Shown here piece by piece: positions 33,289 through 42,351 of a stretch of 64,000 bases of DNA. The DNA is taken from assembly GCF_030053395.1 (NCBI RefSeq), contig NZ_JASGBH010000012.1, forward strand, positions 1 through 64,000, in the 5' to 3' direction. Below the pieces are notes generated by a model, which saw nothing but the letters and a program-made list of their open reading frames with translations, did no database searches and was not told where the DNA came from. The position numbers and the translations under genes are program-made. The number at the start of each line of letters is the position of its first letter. Within the stretch, counting starts at the first letter, position 1. This stretch comes from Limnohabitans lacus. GTDB lineage: Bacteria > Pseudomonadota > Gammaproteobacteria > Burkholderiales > Burkholderiaceae_C.

Positions 33289-33348
33289 GGGCTGGTCAAC
33301 AAGTCAGCCCCGTAGTGTGCCTGCAAGCGCAGCCCTTATGATCCCCGC

Positions 33349-33996
33349 ATGACATTCCAAGCCATTTTGTTTGACTGCGACGGCGTGCTGGTGGACAGCG
33401 AAGCCATCACCTGCGGCGTGCTGCGCGACATGTTTGAAGAGCAAGGCTGGCGCATGACCCTGGCCGAGTGCATGCAGCGCTTTGTGGGCCACACCGTCAA
33501 AAGCCAGCGCGTGACCATCGAGGCGAACACCGGCCAGCCGCTCACCGATGAATGGTTGCAGCAGTTTTTTGAGCGCCGCAATGTGCGCTTGCAAGAAAGC
33601 ATCACCGCCATCGAAGGCGTGCACGAAGCGGTGGCGCATTTGCATGACCATTGCCAGGGCCGCATCGCGGTGGCTTCGGGCGCTGACCGTTTCAAGGTCG
33701 AGATGATGCTCAAGCAGGTGGGCCTGCATGATTTTTTTGAAGGCCGCATTTTCAGCGGCCACGAGATGCCGCGCAGCAAGCCGCACCCCGATGTGTATCT
33801 GGCCGCTGCCGCGCATTTGCAAGTGGACCCGGCACACTGCCTGGTGGTCGAAGACACCACAGTGGGCATCACGGCGGGTGTGGCCGCTGGCGCCACGGTG
33901 TGGGCTTATGCCGCGCCACCAGCGCCGCACGAGCCACTGCTGCAAGCCGGTGCTGCGCGGGTGTTCACGGGCATGCACGCGCTGCGTTTGTCCTGA
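33349..33996 (+). CDS. HAD-superfamily phosphatase (subfamily IA)
   Basis: 215 residues. Motif I LFDCDGVLVDSE, motif II VASGADR, motif III KPHPDVY and motif IV VVEDTTVGI; a four-helix cap after motif I. Layout is that of YieH/beta-phosphoglucomutase-like enzymes acting on small phosphorylated metabolites. No operon partner. Confidence 0.9.
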   Translation: MTFQAILFDCDGVLVDSEAITCGVLRDMFEEQGWRMTLAECMQRFVGHTVKSQRVTIEANTGQPLTDEWLQQFFERRNVRLQESITAIEGVHEAVAHLHDHCQGRIAVASGADRFKVEMMLKQVGLHDFFEGRIFSGHEMPRSKPHPDVYLAAAAHLQVDPAHCLVVEDTTVGITAGVAAGATVWAYAAPPAPHEPLLQAGAARVFTGMHALRLS

Positions 33997-34028
33997 AGGT
34001 CTGACGCTGGTCATGCCAGCGTACATGC

Positions 34029-34072
34029 CCGCTCAATGGCCGCTCAATGGCCGCTCAATGGCCGCTCAATGG
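34029..34072. repeat. Four tandem copies of an 11-bp unit
   Basis: CCGCTCAATGG repeated exactly four times with no gap, 8 bases before the stop of the LysR gene and 33 bases after the HAD gene. A simple slipped-strand tract, likely variable in copy number between strains. Confidence 0.95.
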
Positions 34073-34080
34073 CCGAGTGC

Positions 34081-34983
34081 TCAGCCCTTGGCCCAGCGCT
34101 GGGCTTCTTGCATCAAGTGGCTGCGAAAAACCGCCGCAATCGGCGAAATCTGCCGGGCCTTGGGATAGACCAAGTGCCATTGCGAGGGGATCGGTGTGCC
34201 GCTCACGGGCAGCAGACACAGGTCTTTGCTGAGCTCGGTTTTTTTCAGGGCGTGTCTGGAAATCACGGCCACGCCCAAGTGGCCCGCCACCGCTTCTTTG
34301 ATGGCTTCGTTGCTGCCCAGTTCCAGCCTTGAATCGGGCTCAAAACCTTGTGACTCGAAAAACCGATCGGTCGCCAGGCGTGTGCCCGAGCCGCGTTCGC
34401 GCAACAAAAACCGCTCGCCTTTCAGCGCACCCAGCGTCAGCCGCTTGCGCGCAGCCAAGGGGTGTCCATGCGGGGCGATCAGCAGCAAAGGGTTGTCCAG
34501 AAATACTTGGTCTTCCAGTTCCATGTCGGCAGGGGGTGTGCTCATCACGTACAGGTCATCGCGGTTGTCGCGCAGACGCTGCACCACCCCATCGCGGTTG
34601 AGCACTTCGAGTGAGATGTCGATGTGCGGATGGCTTTCGCAAAAGCGGCCCAGCAAGCGCGGCACGAAGTACTTGGCGGTGCTCACCACCGCCACACGCA
34701 GACGGCCTTGCGTCAGGCCTTGCATGGCGTGGATGTTTTGCTCAAAGCGCTCCCACTCGTCCACGATCTGGCGCGCCGTCTGGGCGAGCTTTTGCCCAGC
34801 ATCGGTCAGGTACAGCTTGCGCCCGATGATGTCGTACAGCGGCATGCCCACCGACTCGGTGATCTCGCGCAGCTGCATCGATGCGGTCGGTTGCGTCACG
34901 TGCAGTGCGCGTGCGGCGGCGCTGACACTGCCGGTTTCCGCCGTGGCCAGAAACAGGCGCAATTGACGGAAAGTGATGTTCAT
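34081..34983 (-). CDS. LysR-type regulator, CbbR/CmpR-like
   Basis: 300 residues. N-terminal HTH FRQLRLFLATAETGSVSAAARALHVTQPTASMQLREI, then the effector domain starting GRLRVAVVSTAKYFVPRLLG and HPHIDISLEVLNRDGVVQRL, features of the CbbR/CmpR branch that governs carbon fixation and bicarbonate uptake. It is divergent from the SbtA-type transporter with 95 bases between, an AT-rich gap suitable for T-N11-A LysR boxes. I infer that it controls that transporter. Confidence 0.9.
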   Translation of the reverse strand: MNITFRQLRLFLATAETGSVSAAARALHVTQPTASMQLREITESVGMPLYDIIGRKLYLTDAGQKLAQTARQIVDEWERFEQNIHAMQGLTQGRLRVAVVSTAKYFVPRLLGRFCESHPHIDISLEVLNRDGVVQRLRDNRDDLYVMSTPPADMELEDQVFLDNPLLLIAPHGHPLAARKRLTLGALKGERFLLRERGSGTRLATDRFFESQGFEPDSRLELGSNEAIKEAVAGHLGVAVISRHALKKTELSKDLCLLPVSGTPIPSQWHLVYPKARQISPIAAVFRSHLMQEAQRWAKG

Positions 34984-35078
34984 AGATTTTTACTGATGTA
35001 TATGTATTTAAAAATCGATTTTACTTGATGAATTTATTTGACCAAAATCGCAGGCAAAACCAAACATGAGAATGTCCG

Positions 35079-36065
35079 ATGCCTGCCCTTGTTGACCCCG
35101 CGATTTTGTTTTTTGTGTTCGGCGTGTTCGCCGGACTGGTCAAATCCAATCTGGAAATCCCACCGGCCATTTCCCGTTTTCTCTCGCTCTACCTGCTCAT
35201 GGCCTTGGGCCTCAAAGGGGGCTTTGCCTTGGCCCAATCGGGCCTGACGGCCCAGGTCGCCATCGGCTTGAGTCTGGCGGTGGGCTTGGCCATGGCCGTG
35301 CCCTGGGTGAGCTACACCGTGCTGCGCCGGTTCTTGGGTGGCTTTGATGCCGCTGCCTTGGCCGCCACTTATGGCTCGGTCAGTGCCGTGACTTTCATCA
35401 CGGCCATGAACCATTTGGAAAGCCATGGCCTGAGCTACGGCGGGCACATGGCTGCAGCCATGGCCTTGATGGAGTCGCCGGCCATCATCTTTGCGGTGCT
35501 CATGGCCAACCGCTTGCGCAAGCAGACCGAACTCGCAGGCGTGGCGCACGGCAAGCCCGCCACTAGCCACGTGTCGATGGGCAAGATCTTGCATGAATCG
35601 TTCACCGATGGCGCGCAGTTGCTGCTTTTGGGCGCGATGCTGATCGGCATGTTCAGCGGGGAGTCGGGACGTGCCGCCATGCAACCTTTTTCAGTGGACT
35701 TGTTCAAAGGCATGCTGGCCTTTTTCTTGCTCGACATGGGCCTGATGGCCGCGCGCAATCTGCCGGGCTTGCGTGGGCAGTCGGTGTGGTTGGTGGCCTA
35801 TGGCCTGTTGGCCCCCTTGTGCCACGCAGCGGTGGCCCTGGGTTTGTGCTGGCTGCTGGCGGTGCCGGTGGGCGATGCGGTGCTTTTGATGGTACTGGCC
35901 GCCAGTGCCTCCTACATCGCGGTGCCCGCCGTGCTGCGCTACGCCATCCCCGAGGCCAACCCGTCCTTGTATGTGGGCTTGTCCTTGGGGCTGACGTTCC
36001 CCTTCAACATTTTGTTGGGGATCGCGTTGTACACGCGCCTCGCTGCTTGGGCATTGGGCGCTTGA
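35079..36065 (+). CDS. sbtA-like: SbtA-type sodium-dependent bicarbonate transporter
   Basis: 328 residues, about ten hydrophobic spans. Matches the SbtA/DUF897 layout: VDPAILFFVFGVFAGLVKSNLEIPP at the start, YGSVSAVTFITA and MAALMESPAIIFA-like AAMALMESPAIIFAVLMA (~res 125-143), and a second inverted half with GLTFPFNILLGIALY at the end. Would import bicarbonate at the inner membrane. Divergent CbbR-like regulator supports the assignment. Confidence 0.85.
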   Translation: MPALVDPAILFFVFGVFAGLVKSNLEIPPAISRFLSLYLLMALGLKGGFALAQSGLTAQVAIGLSLAVGLAMAVPWVSYTVLRRFLGGFDAAALAATYGSVSAVTFITAMNHLESHGLSYGGHMAAAMALMESPAIIFAVLMANRLRKQTELAGVAHGKPATSHVSMGKILHESFTDGAQLLLLGAMLIGMFSGESGRAAMQPFSVDLFKGMLAFFLLDMGLMAARNLPGLRGQSVWLVAYGLLAPLCHAAVALGLCWLLAVPVGDAVLLMVLAASASYIAVPAVLRYAIPEANPSLYVGLSLGLTFPFNILLGIALYTRLAAWALGA

Positions 36066-36097
36066 GTCGGCAGGCCCTGCGTGCGCGCCGGGGTGGC

Positions 36098-36907
36098 TCA
36101 AAAACGGTAGTTGGCAAACAGGCCGTAGCTGGCCTGATTCTTCTTGTCCACCGTGGGGCTGCCTGCTGCATCGCCTTGCAGCTGGGTCAGGCCCAGCTTG
36201 GCCGATAGGCTCCATTCACGGGTGAGTTGGTAGTCGGCCCCGGCGGACAGGCGCAGTGCGCTCAAGCCCGCACCGGCTTTGTAGGCGGCATAGCCGGTGT
36301 TGGCGCTTTGTGTGTCGCTCACGCCGTAATAGGTGCTGGCGTAGCGGCTGTCCACCCACGTTAATCCTGGGCCGACGCTCAAAGACAAGCGGTCGGTGGG
36401 GCGGATGCGGTACATCACATCCAACATGGCCCGTGTGCCCTGCGCGTGTCCGCCCACATCGCTGACGATGCTGGCGTTTGCTGCCCAGGCGCCCTCGGTG
36501 TAACTGCCCGTGAGGGTGCCCAAGGTGGTTTGCTCGATCGTGCCGAGTTGAGAAAAGTTGTTGTTCTCGTTGCCCTTGCGCGGGTTGCCCAAGCTGGTGC
36601 CTACGCCCACGCCCAAACGCCATGGGCCGTCTTGCATCAAGGTGTAGCTCACACCCACGGGCACACCGGCGCCGGGCAAGGCGCCGATCTGCCATCGGCC
36701 ATGACTGGCGCTGAAGGTGGGCATGGCGCCCACGCGTGTTTCGCTGCTGCCCGGGTATTTGGGTTGCGAGATGAGGCCCATGCCGACACTGAATCGCCAG
36801 GCTTCTTCATCCACAGCTTGCGCGTGTGCAGCCACTGTCAAACCGATGCAACTGATGGCCAGCAAGAGCTTGGCGTGTGTGAGGGTGGGGGGTGTGGGTG
36901 ATGGCAT
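36098..36907 (-). CDS. MipA/OmpV-family outer membrane protein
   Basis: 269 residues from ATG 36907, chosen because it begins just before the signal peptide (LLLAISCIGLTVAAHAQA). The mature chain is an amphipathic beta-barrel ending NYRF, with RFSVGMGLISQPKYPGSSETRVGAMP near the start as in MipA/OmpV proteins, which scaffold murein-synthesising enzymes or act as porins. Convergent with the SbtA gene. Confidence 0.88.
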   Translation of the reverse strand: MPSPTPPTLTHAKLLLAISCIGLTVAAHAQAVDEEAWRFSVGMGLISQPKYPGSSETRVGAMPTFSASHGRWQIGALPGAGVPVGVSYTLMQDGPWRLGVGVGTSLGNPRKGNENNNFSQLGTIEQTTLGTLTGSYTEGAWAANASIVSDVGGHAQGTRAMLDVMYRIRPTDRLSLSVGPGLTWVDSRYASTYYGVSDTQSANTGYAAYKAGAGLSALRLSAGADYQLTREWSLSAKLGLTQLQGDAAGSPTVDKKNQASYGLFANYRF

Positions 36908-37079
36908 GGAACCTCTGGGTGTTGTGTCGCCGCAAGACAGTTGCAGTGATCGACGGCGATTGTGTTTGACCCAAGTCAAGGCCTTGTACGGCTTGTGTAA
37001 AGTTGGATGATGCAAGCGTGAACCCTGCTGCTGGGTGCAGCCACCGGCATCGATCTGTCTGCCAGATTTCCTCGATGGG

Positions 37080-38627
37080 TCAAGCGTTGTCGCGGTGTGC
37101 TTTGGCCTGCAGCTGCACAGCCTGCCGAGCTTCTTCGGTCCAGCGCGACAAGTTTTTCAGCTGCATCCCCATTCGCGGGTTGGTCTTGAGCAGCGTCTCG
37201 TGGCGCATCAAAAAATCCCAATACAGCGTGGTGTACGGGCAAGCCTTGGGGCCTGTGGATTGCGCGGGGTCATAGCGACAACCTTGGCAGTGGTTGCTCA
37301 TGCGCTGGATGTATTTGCCCGTGGCCACATAGGGCTTGCTGGCCATCAGCCCGCCATCGCCAAACTGCGACATGCCCAGGGTGTTGGGCAGTTCCACCCA
37401 TTCCACCGCGTCCACATAGACGCTCAAAAACCAGCTGTGCATGTGTTGCGGGTGCACGCCCCGCATCAGGCCGTAAAGCCCCAGCACCATCAGCCGCTGG
37501 ATGTGGTGGGCATAGCCCAGGCGCAGGGTTTGCTGCAGGGCGTCGCGCAGGCAGGCCATGTCGGTCTCGCCGGTCCAGAAGAAGGCTGGCAAATCTTCTT
37601 GTGCGTCCAAAGCGTTGCGCGTCAGGTAGTTGGGCATCTGCGTCCAGTACATGCCGCGCACGTATTCGCGCCAACCCAGGATCTGCCGCACAAAACCTTC
37701 CACCGCCGCCAGGGGCGCTTGGCCATGGGCCCAGGCTTGCTCGGCCGCTTGCACGACCTCTTGCGCTGAGAGCAGTTTCAGGTTCAAACACGCCGACAAC
37801 ATCGAGTGGTAAAGCCACGGCTCGCCCGCCCACATGGCGTCTTCGTACTGCCCGAAAAGCGGCAGCCGGTGGGTGATGAAGTCGTCCAGGGCTTGCAGTG
37901 CTTGGGCGCGTGTCACGGGCCAGGCAAAGTCTTGCAGTTGCCCAGGTGCATCGGGCAAGGCCCGCGTCACCAGATCGATCACCGCTTGCGTGGTTTCGTC
38001 GGGCGCAAAGCGCTGGGGTGCGGGCAGGTTTTGCGGGCCTTGTTTGCCAAAAGATGCGCGGTTGTCCGCGTCGTAATTCCACTGACCGCCCACGGGCTTG
38101 CCGCCGTCCATTAGCACGCCAAAGCGCTGGCGTTGCTCGCGGTACCAATACTCCATGCGCAGTTGTTTGCGGCCTTTGGCGTGCGCCGCAAAGTCGCGCA
38201 CCGTGGTGAAAAAACTCAGGTCATCGCGCATCGCCAAGGGCTTGCCCTGCACCTTGGCGGTGGCCTGCAGAGCCTGCAGCACGCGCCAGTCGCCCGGCGC
38301 GGCCATGCACAGGGCCTCGGGCTGCCAATGGGCGATGGCCCGGGCCAACTCACCTGCCAGCGTGCCGGTGTTGTGCGGGTCGTCCAGCTCGGTGTAATGC
38401 ACGGGCCAGCCTTGCGCTCGCAGGGCTTGCGCAAAGTGACGCATGGCACTCAAAAACAAAGCGGTGCGCTGCTTGGCTGAGGGCACATGGGTGGACTCTT
38501 CCATCACCTCGGCCATCCAGACCACGTCACGCAGTGGATCAAAGTCTTGCAGCGCACTGGCGTTCAGGTCCAGCTGATCGCCCAGTACCAGAACCAGGTG
38601 GCGTATCGGCGGGGTGGGGTGTTGCAT
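37080..38627 (-). CDS. FeS-containing cryptochrome/photolyase-related protein (CryB-like)
   Basis: 515 residues from ATG 38627, one base after the TGA of the upstream photolyase gene. N-terminal HLVLVLGDQLDLNASAL is characteristic of the photolyase-related (PF04244) group. FAD-binding C-terminal region includes GWREYVRGMYWTQMP and FWTGETDMACLRDALQQTLRLGYAHHIQRLM. Four cysteines, LSACLN and NHCQGCRYDP...KACPYT, match the 4Fe-4S cluster ligands of CryB/PhrB-type (6-4) photolyases. Role: light-driven repair of (6-4) photoproducts or blue-light sensing. Confidence 0.92.
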   Translation of the reverse strand: MQHPTPPIRHLVLVLGDQLDLNASALQDFDPLRDVVWMAEVMEESTHVPSAKQRTALFLSAMRHFAQALRAQGWPVHYTELDDPHNTGTLAGELARAIAHWQPEALCMAAPGDWRVLQALQATAKVQGKPLAMRDDLSFFTTVRDFAAHAKGRKQLRMEYWYREQRQRFGVLMDGGKPVGGQWNYDADNRASFGKQGPQNLPAPQRFAPDETTQAVIDLVTRALPDAPGQLQDFAWPVTRAQALQALDDFITHRLPLFGQYEDAMWAGEPWLYHSMLSACLNLKLLSAQEVVQAAEQAWAHGQAPLAAVEGFVRQILGWREYVRGMYWTQMPNYLTRNALDAQEDLPAFFWTGETDMACLRDALQQTLRLGYAHHIQRLMVLGLYGLMRGVHPQHMHSWFLSVYVDAVEWVELPNTLGMSQFGDGGLMASKPYVATGKYIQRMSNHCQGCRYDPAQSTGPKACPYTTLYWDFLMRHETLLKTNPRMGMQLKNLSRWTEEARQAVQLQAKAHRDNA

Positions 38628-38628
38628 C

Positions 38629-40155
38629 TCAAAAGTCCAGTGTGGTTTGCGCCTTGGGCGCGGTGGGTGGTCGGCGTTTTCGGGTGCCCTCTGGGCGTTT
38701 GCGTGAAGCGTGCTTGTCGACCACCGCTTGTTTGGCTTGGCGCACCGGCGCGGTGTTGCGCCGTGCATGCAATTGCGCCTTGGCGCTGCGTGTGGCCTCG
38801 GCCAGGTCCACCACGGGCAAGGGCCAATCGCGGCCCACCGTCACGCCGCACTGCGCCTGCACCGAAGGCGGCATTTTCCAAGGCTCGAACAGCCAGGTGT
38901 CGGGCACTCGGCGCAGCACCGGCAGCCAGCGCCGCACAAACACGCCTTGCGGGTCTTGGTCTTGCGCTTGTTTGATCGGGTTGTACACCCGTGTGGTGTT
39001 GATGCCGGTGGTGCCCGACTGCATCTGCATCTGGCTCCAGTGGATGCCCGGTTCGTAATCCACAAATTGCCTGGCCAGCCAGTGGCCCACTTCGCGCCAG
39101 TGCAGCCACAGCGGATACGCGGCCACCGACACCAGCATGGCGCGCATCCTGAAGTTGAGCCAGCCGGTGTGTTGCAGCATGGTCACGCAGGCATCGACCA
39201 GCGGCCAGCCTGTGGTGGCGGTGCGCAGGCGTTCAAAGTGTTCTGCGTTCCAGTCGTTTTCGCGCAGGCCGTCGTAGCCTCGGTGCATGTTGCGGTGCTC
39301 GATGGCGGGTTCGCTTTCGAGCTTTTGCATGAAATGGCAGTGCCAATGCAGCCGGCTCATGAAGGCGTTCAGCCCCTTGCGCGTCCATGCGTCAGTGCTG
39401 GGTGCGCGCAAGGTTTGCTCGGTGGCTTGCACCACCTCGCGCAGGCTCAGGCAGCCCCAGCTCAAATAGGGCGAGAGCCGAGAGCAAGCCGTTTCGGCGC
39501 TCAGGGGCGAGGAAATCCCGCCTCGGTACTGGCTGCTGCGATCTTGCAAAAAGCTGTGCAGTGTGCGCAAGCCTTCGCTGCGCCCACCGGTTTGGCGCTC
39601 AGGAGCTTGGTCTGTGGGCAGACCCCAGGCCTGCCATTCAGGAAAGGCTTGTGGCGCCCAAGGCCACTGGGCGCTTTGCAGGGCGGGTGTGGGCACTGGC
39701 GGCGCGGCCATCAGCTGCTGCCAGTGATCGCTCCACACGTCGCGGCTGGGCAGGCGGCGGACCACGCCGTGTTGGCGCTGCTCTTGCCACACCACGCCCC
39801 GTGCTTGGCACCACTGCGCCACCGCCAGGTCACGCTGGTAGGTCAGGCCGTTGCCGGTTTCTTGGTGCGAGTGCAAATGGCTGAAGGCCTGCTGCTGGTG
39901 AAGTTGTTCCAGCACCTCGGTCACTTCACCGGTCAGCACATGCAGCACTTGGCCGCAGGCCTTGAGCTGGCGGTACAGGTCACGCAGGCATTCGCGCACA
40001 AAGTCGAACTGCCTTTGCGAGGCATCGGGCGCCGACCAATACGAGGGCTCGATGATGTAGAGGCACAGCACCGGCCCCTGTGCGGCCGCTTGCGCCAAAG
40101 CGGCGTGGTCATGCACGCGCAAATCTCGTTTGAACCAAACCAGTTGAGTGCCCAT
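38629..40155 (-). CDS. Cryptochrome/DNA photolyase family protein
   Basis: 508 residues. Antenna domain starts QLVWFKRDLRVHDHAALAQA; the FAD domain has LSPYLSWGCLSLREVVQ, GWPLVDACVTMLQHTGWLNFRMRAMLVS (~res 330-357) and the closing DYEPGIHWSQMQMQSGTTG. The last ~70 residues are a basic Lys/Arg-rich tail ending TTLDF. A flavoprotein for blue-light DNA repair or sensing. Second gene of the minus-strand photobiology operon; coupled to the FeS photolyase gene by TGAGATG. Confidence 0.93.
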   Translation of the reverse strand: MGTQLVWFKRDLRVHDHAALAQAAAQGPVLCLYIIEPSYWSAPDASQRQFDFVRECLRDLYRQLKACGQVLHVLTGEVTEVLEQLHQQQAFSHLHSHQETGNGLTYQRDLAVAQWCQARGVVWQEQRQHGVVRRLPSRDVWSDHWQQLMAAPPVPTPALQSAQWPWAPQAFPEWQAWGLPTDQAPERQTGGRSEGLRTLHSFLQDRSSQYRGGISSPLSAETACSRLSPYLSWGCLSLREVVQATEQTLRAPSTDAWTRKGLNAFMSRLHWHCHFMQKLESEPAIEHRNMHRGYDGLRENDWNAEHFERLRTATTGWPLVDACVTMLQHTGWLNFRMRAMLVSVAAYPLWLHWREVGHWLARQFVDYEPGIHWSQMQMQSGTTGINTTRVYNPIKQAQDQDPQGVFVRRWLPVLRRVPDTWLFEPWKMPPSVQAQCGVTVGRDWPLPVVDLAEATRSAKAQLHARRNTAPVRQAKQAVVDKHASRKRPEGTRKRRPPTAPKAQTTLDF

Positions 40156-40170
40156 GGTGGGTGCTGCCCT

Positions 40171-40680
40171 TCAATGCACCAGCTGCGGCTCAAAGCAAGC
40201 CAGCAGCGCCGGTGGCGCCGTGGGCACTTGTTGCGCCAGATAGCGGCGGATCAAAGGCGCAGCACGCCAAGGGTGGGTCTGGCCACTCCAGATGCCTTGC
40301 GGCTCGATCTGCACAAGCCCTGCCACATCGCGCAACAGCACCACCGAGGGCAGCAGCGCGTCAAACTGCGCCTCCACCAAAACCCATGGGCCTGAACGCC
40401 ACGCTGCCTGAAAGCGGGCCGAGTTGGACGCGGGTGGGCTGTAGGCCCGCACCGCAGCCAAGGCCTGCGCGTGCAAGGCGTCTTGTGCGTTCAGTTTTTG
40501 CACCACTGCACAGTCGCGCTGCAGCCGATTGGCGGTGTCGGACACCCAGCCTTGCACATCCACCGCACGCCCGTCGATGGCCAGCAAGTGGCCGTTGTCT
40601 GTGGGCATCCACTGCAAATGGCTCAGGCCCACCCCCAGCGCCGTGAGGGCGAGGGCAGTCAGGGCAACATGGCGTTTCAT
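40171..40680 (-). CDS. Hypothetical exported or membrane-anchored protein
   Basis: 169 residues. One N-terminal hydrophobic segment (VALTALALTALGVGLSHL) acts as signal or anchor; no lipobox. The remainder is a mixed fold with a Gly/Trp-rich AWRSGPWVLVEAQFD region and two cysteines. No family recognised. It is 15 bases from both the MerR gene upstream and the photolyase gene downstream, so it belongs to the light-linked operon. Confidence 0.7.
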   Translation of the reverse strand: MKRHVALTALALTALGVGLSHLQWMPTDNGHLLAIDGRAVDVQGWVSDTANRLQRDCAVVQKLNAQDALHAQALAAVRAYSPPASNSARFQAAWRSGPWVLVEAQFDALLPSVVLLRDVAGLVQIEPQGIWSGQTHPWRAAPLIRRYLAQQVPTAPPALLACFEPQLVH

Positions 40681-40695
40681 GGCAAGCGATGGCCG

Positions 40696-41697
40696 TCAAG
40701 ACGACTGCGCGCCCCAAGATGGGATTTGCGGCAGCGTGATGTTCTCGTGCTGGGCCACCATCTCCAAGGCTTTTTCAAACAGGGCGCGGGCTGAGCCCGA
40801 GACCGAACTCAGGTAGGCGTGCAAATGGGCGTCTTCGGCGCTTTTGTTCAGGCACTCTTGGCTGTATTGCTCAAAGCTCGCCAGTTGCGAGATCAGCTCG
40901 GCCACGTGCCGTGGGCATTCGCACAGCACCTGGTTGGGGCTGTTGGCCACCTGCTGCAAAGTGGCGTCGCTGTATTTGCGCGGGGGCACCAGGCCGCTGC
41001 GCTGCACATCGCTGGCTTCTGCCGTGTGGTCCAGCCACAAAACGGAATTGATCAACTCGCCCAGCTCGGCATTCGAGATCGGCTCTCTGCGCACCTTGAT
41101 GCCGGCCATTTTCAGGCCCGCAATCACCGGCTCTTGGCCAAAGTTGTAGAGCACGATGGCCTGCTGAAAGGGGTGGGCATGCACCAGACGCTGGATGTCG
41201 TTGCCCGCCAGCACGTGCAAGGAGTTGACCCGCACCACCAAGACCTGCGGGCGCGAGGACATGGGGGCTTTGGCCGCTTCGTCCAGGTCTTCCAAGATCT
41301 CGGTGATCTGGATCGGCTTGTCGCTCAAGCCCAGCCCCAGTTGGCCAGAGGCCATGCGCGCGGCCATGCCCACCCCCACCACCGCCACGGTGATGGCGGA
41401 CTGCGGCGCGGCGGCAGGGCGGCTGCGTTGGCCCGTGTTGCGCTGCTGGTGCAGCAGTTCATTGAGCTGGGTGGCGGGCAGCTTGGCCAGGGTGCTGATG
41501 CTGTGACCGCTGTCGGTCAGCTGCCGGATCAAGGACGCCCGCAGCGCGTCTTCGTCCGAGTACAGCCGGTGGCGACCCTCTGATTTGGCGGGGGTGAACG
41601 CGCCGTGCCGCACCTCCCAAACCCGCAGGGTGGACACAGGCACGCCACTGAGGGCCGAGATGGCACCGATGCGGTGGTTGGCGATGGCTTGGCTCAT
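40696..41697 (-). CDS. MerR-family regulator with a degenerate cobalamin-domain-like region
   Basis: 333 residues. N-terminal MerR HTH: HRIGAISALSGVPVSTLRVWEVRHGAF with RHRLYSDEDALRASLIRQL. Residues ~100-210 look like a Rossmann-type B12-binding domain (ITVAVVGVGMAARMAS, VLVVRVNSLHV, AIVLYNFG) but lack the His of the DxHxxG motif. The C-terminal ~90 residues hold a CECPRHVAELISQLASFEQYS block found in a group of betaproteobacterial light-type MerR proteins. Leads the photolyase operon and faces the Rrf2 gene across a pair of direct repeats, its likely operators. Signal could be light through a partner such as BLUF. Confidence 0.82.
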   Translation of the reverse strand: MSQAIANHRIGAISALSGVPVSTLRVWEVRHGAFTPAKSEGRHRLYSDEDALRASLIRQLTDSGHSISTLAKLPATQLNELLHQQRNTGQRSRPAAAPQSAITVAVVGVGMAARMASGQLGLGLSDKPIQITEILEDLDEAAKAPMSSRPQVLVVRVNSLHVLAGNDIQRLVHAHPFQQAIVLYNFGQEPVIAGLKMAGIKVRREPISNAELGELINSVLWLDHTAEASDVQRSGLVPPRKYSDATLQQVANSPNQVLCECPRHVAELISQLASFEQYSQECLNKSAEDAHLHAYLSSVSGSARALFEKALEMVAQHENITLPQIPSWGAQSS

Positions 41698-41708
41698 GGT
41701 TGGGTATT

Positions 41709-41763
41709 TTGAGTAGATATTGAGTTGGATTTTATGAATAAATTAAAAATTGAGTAGATATTG
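41709..41763. promoter_or_regulatory. Two direct repeats between MerR and Rrf2 genes
   Basis: TTGAGTAGATATTG at 41709-41722 and again at 41750-41763, 41 bases apart (close to four helical turns), in the AT-rich gap between the divergent MerR and Rrf2 genes. Best explained as a regulator site acting on both promoters, most simply the MerR protein. Confidence 0.65.
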
Positions 41764-41804
41764 GGGTGATGGGTGATAGATTCGCGTCAACTTGAGGAGG
41801 TTCC

Positions 41805-42341
41805 ATGTTGAGCAAAAAAGTTTTTCACGCCGTCAATGCCTTGGTGGTCATGGCCTGTCTGCCTGCGGGCAACACCATCACCACCGCCGAGTTGGCCAGC
41901 CAAGTGGGCTTGTCGGTGTCCTATGTGGAAAGCCTGCTCAAAGCGCTGCGCGAGCATGGTTTTGTGCGTGCGACACGCGGCCCCGGTGGCGGTTATGACC
42001 TGGCCATGTCGGCCCAGCGCATGAGCGTGTGGTCGGTGGTGGACGCGCTGGACCCTTACCCCCAGACGCCAGCGCTCGAAGGCGATGCGCAAATCGATCT
42101 GGAACAAGCCCTGGGTCAGTCGATCGAGCGCGAGCTGAAAGCTTTCCTGAGCAACACCTTCATCGCAGACTACGCCAACGAAGACAGCGCCTTGTCACTG
42201 CCCCGCAAGGCCAAGGTCTGGGACTTTGGCTTCAAGCCCATGGTGCAGCCTTGGCGGCCAGAGGCCCCCAACTCGGTGTTCCAGTTGTCGCAATTCGTGG
42301 TCAAGCCCGTGGCCAAACCGGCAGCGGCCTGGCGCGTTTGA
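41805..42341 (+). CDS. Rrf2-family transcriptional regulator
   Basis: 178 residues from ATG 41805, with GAGGAGG about 6 bases upstream. Rrf2 HTH: HAVNALVVMACLP, ITTAELASQVGLSVSYVESLLKALREHGFVRATRGPGGGYDLA. The three cluster-binding cysteines of IscR/NsrR are absent (only one Cys, near residue 18), so it cannot hold the usual Fe-S cluster and must sense something else. Followed 10 bases later by DUF2256. Confidence 0.87.
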   Translation: MLSKKVFHAVNALVVMACLPAGNTITTAELASQVGLSVSYVESLLKALREHGFVRATRGPGGGYDLAMSAQRMSVWSVVDALDPYPQTPALEGDAQIDLEQALGQSIERELKAFLSNTFIADYANEDSALSLPRKAKVWDFGFKPMVQPWRPEAPNSVFQLSQFVVKPVAKPAAAWRV

Positions 42342-42351
42342 AGGCTCGCGC

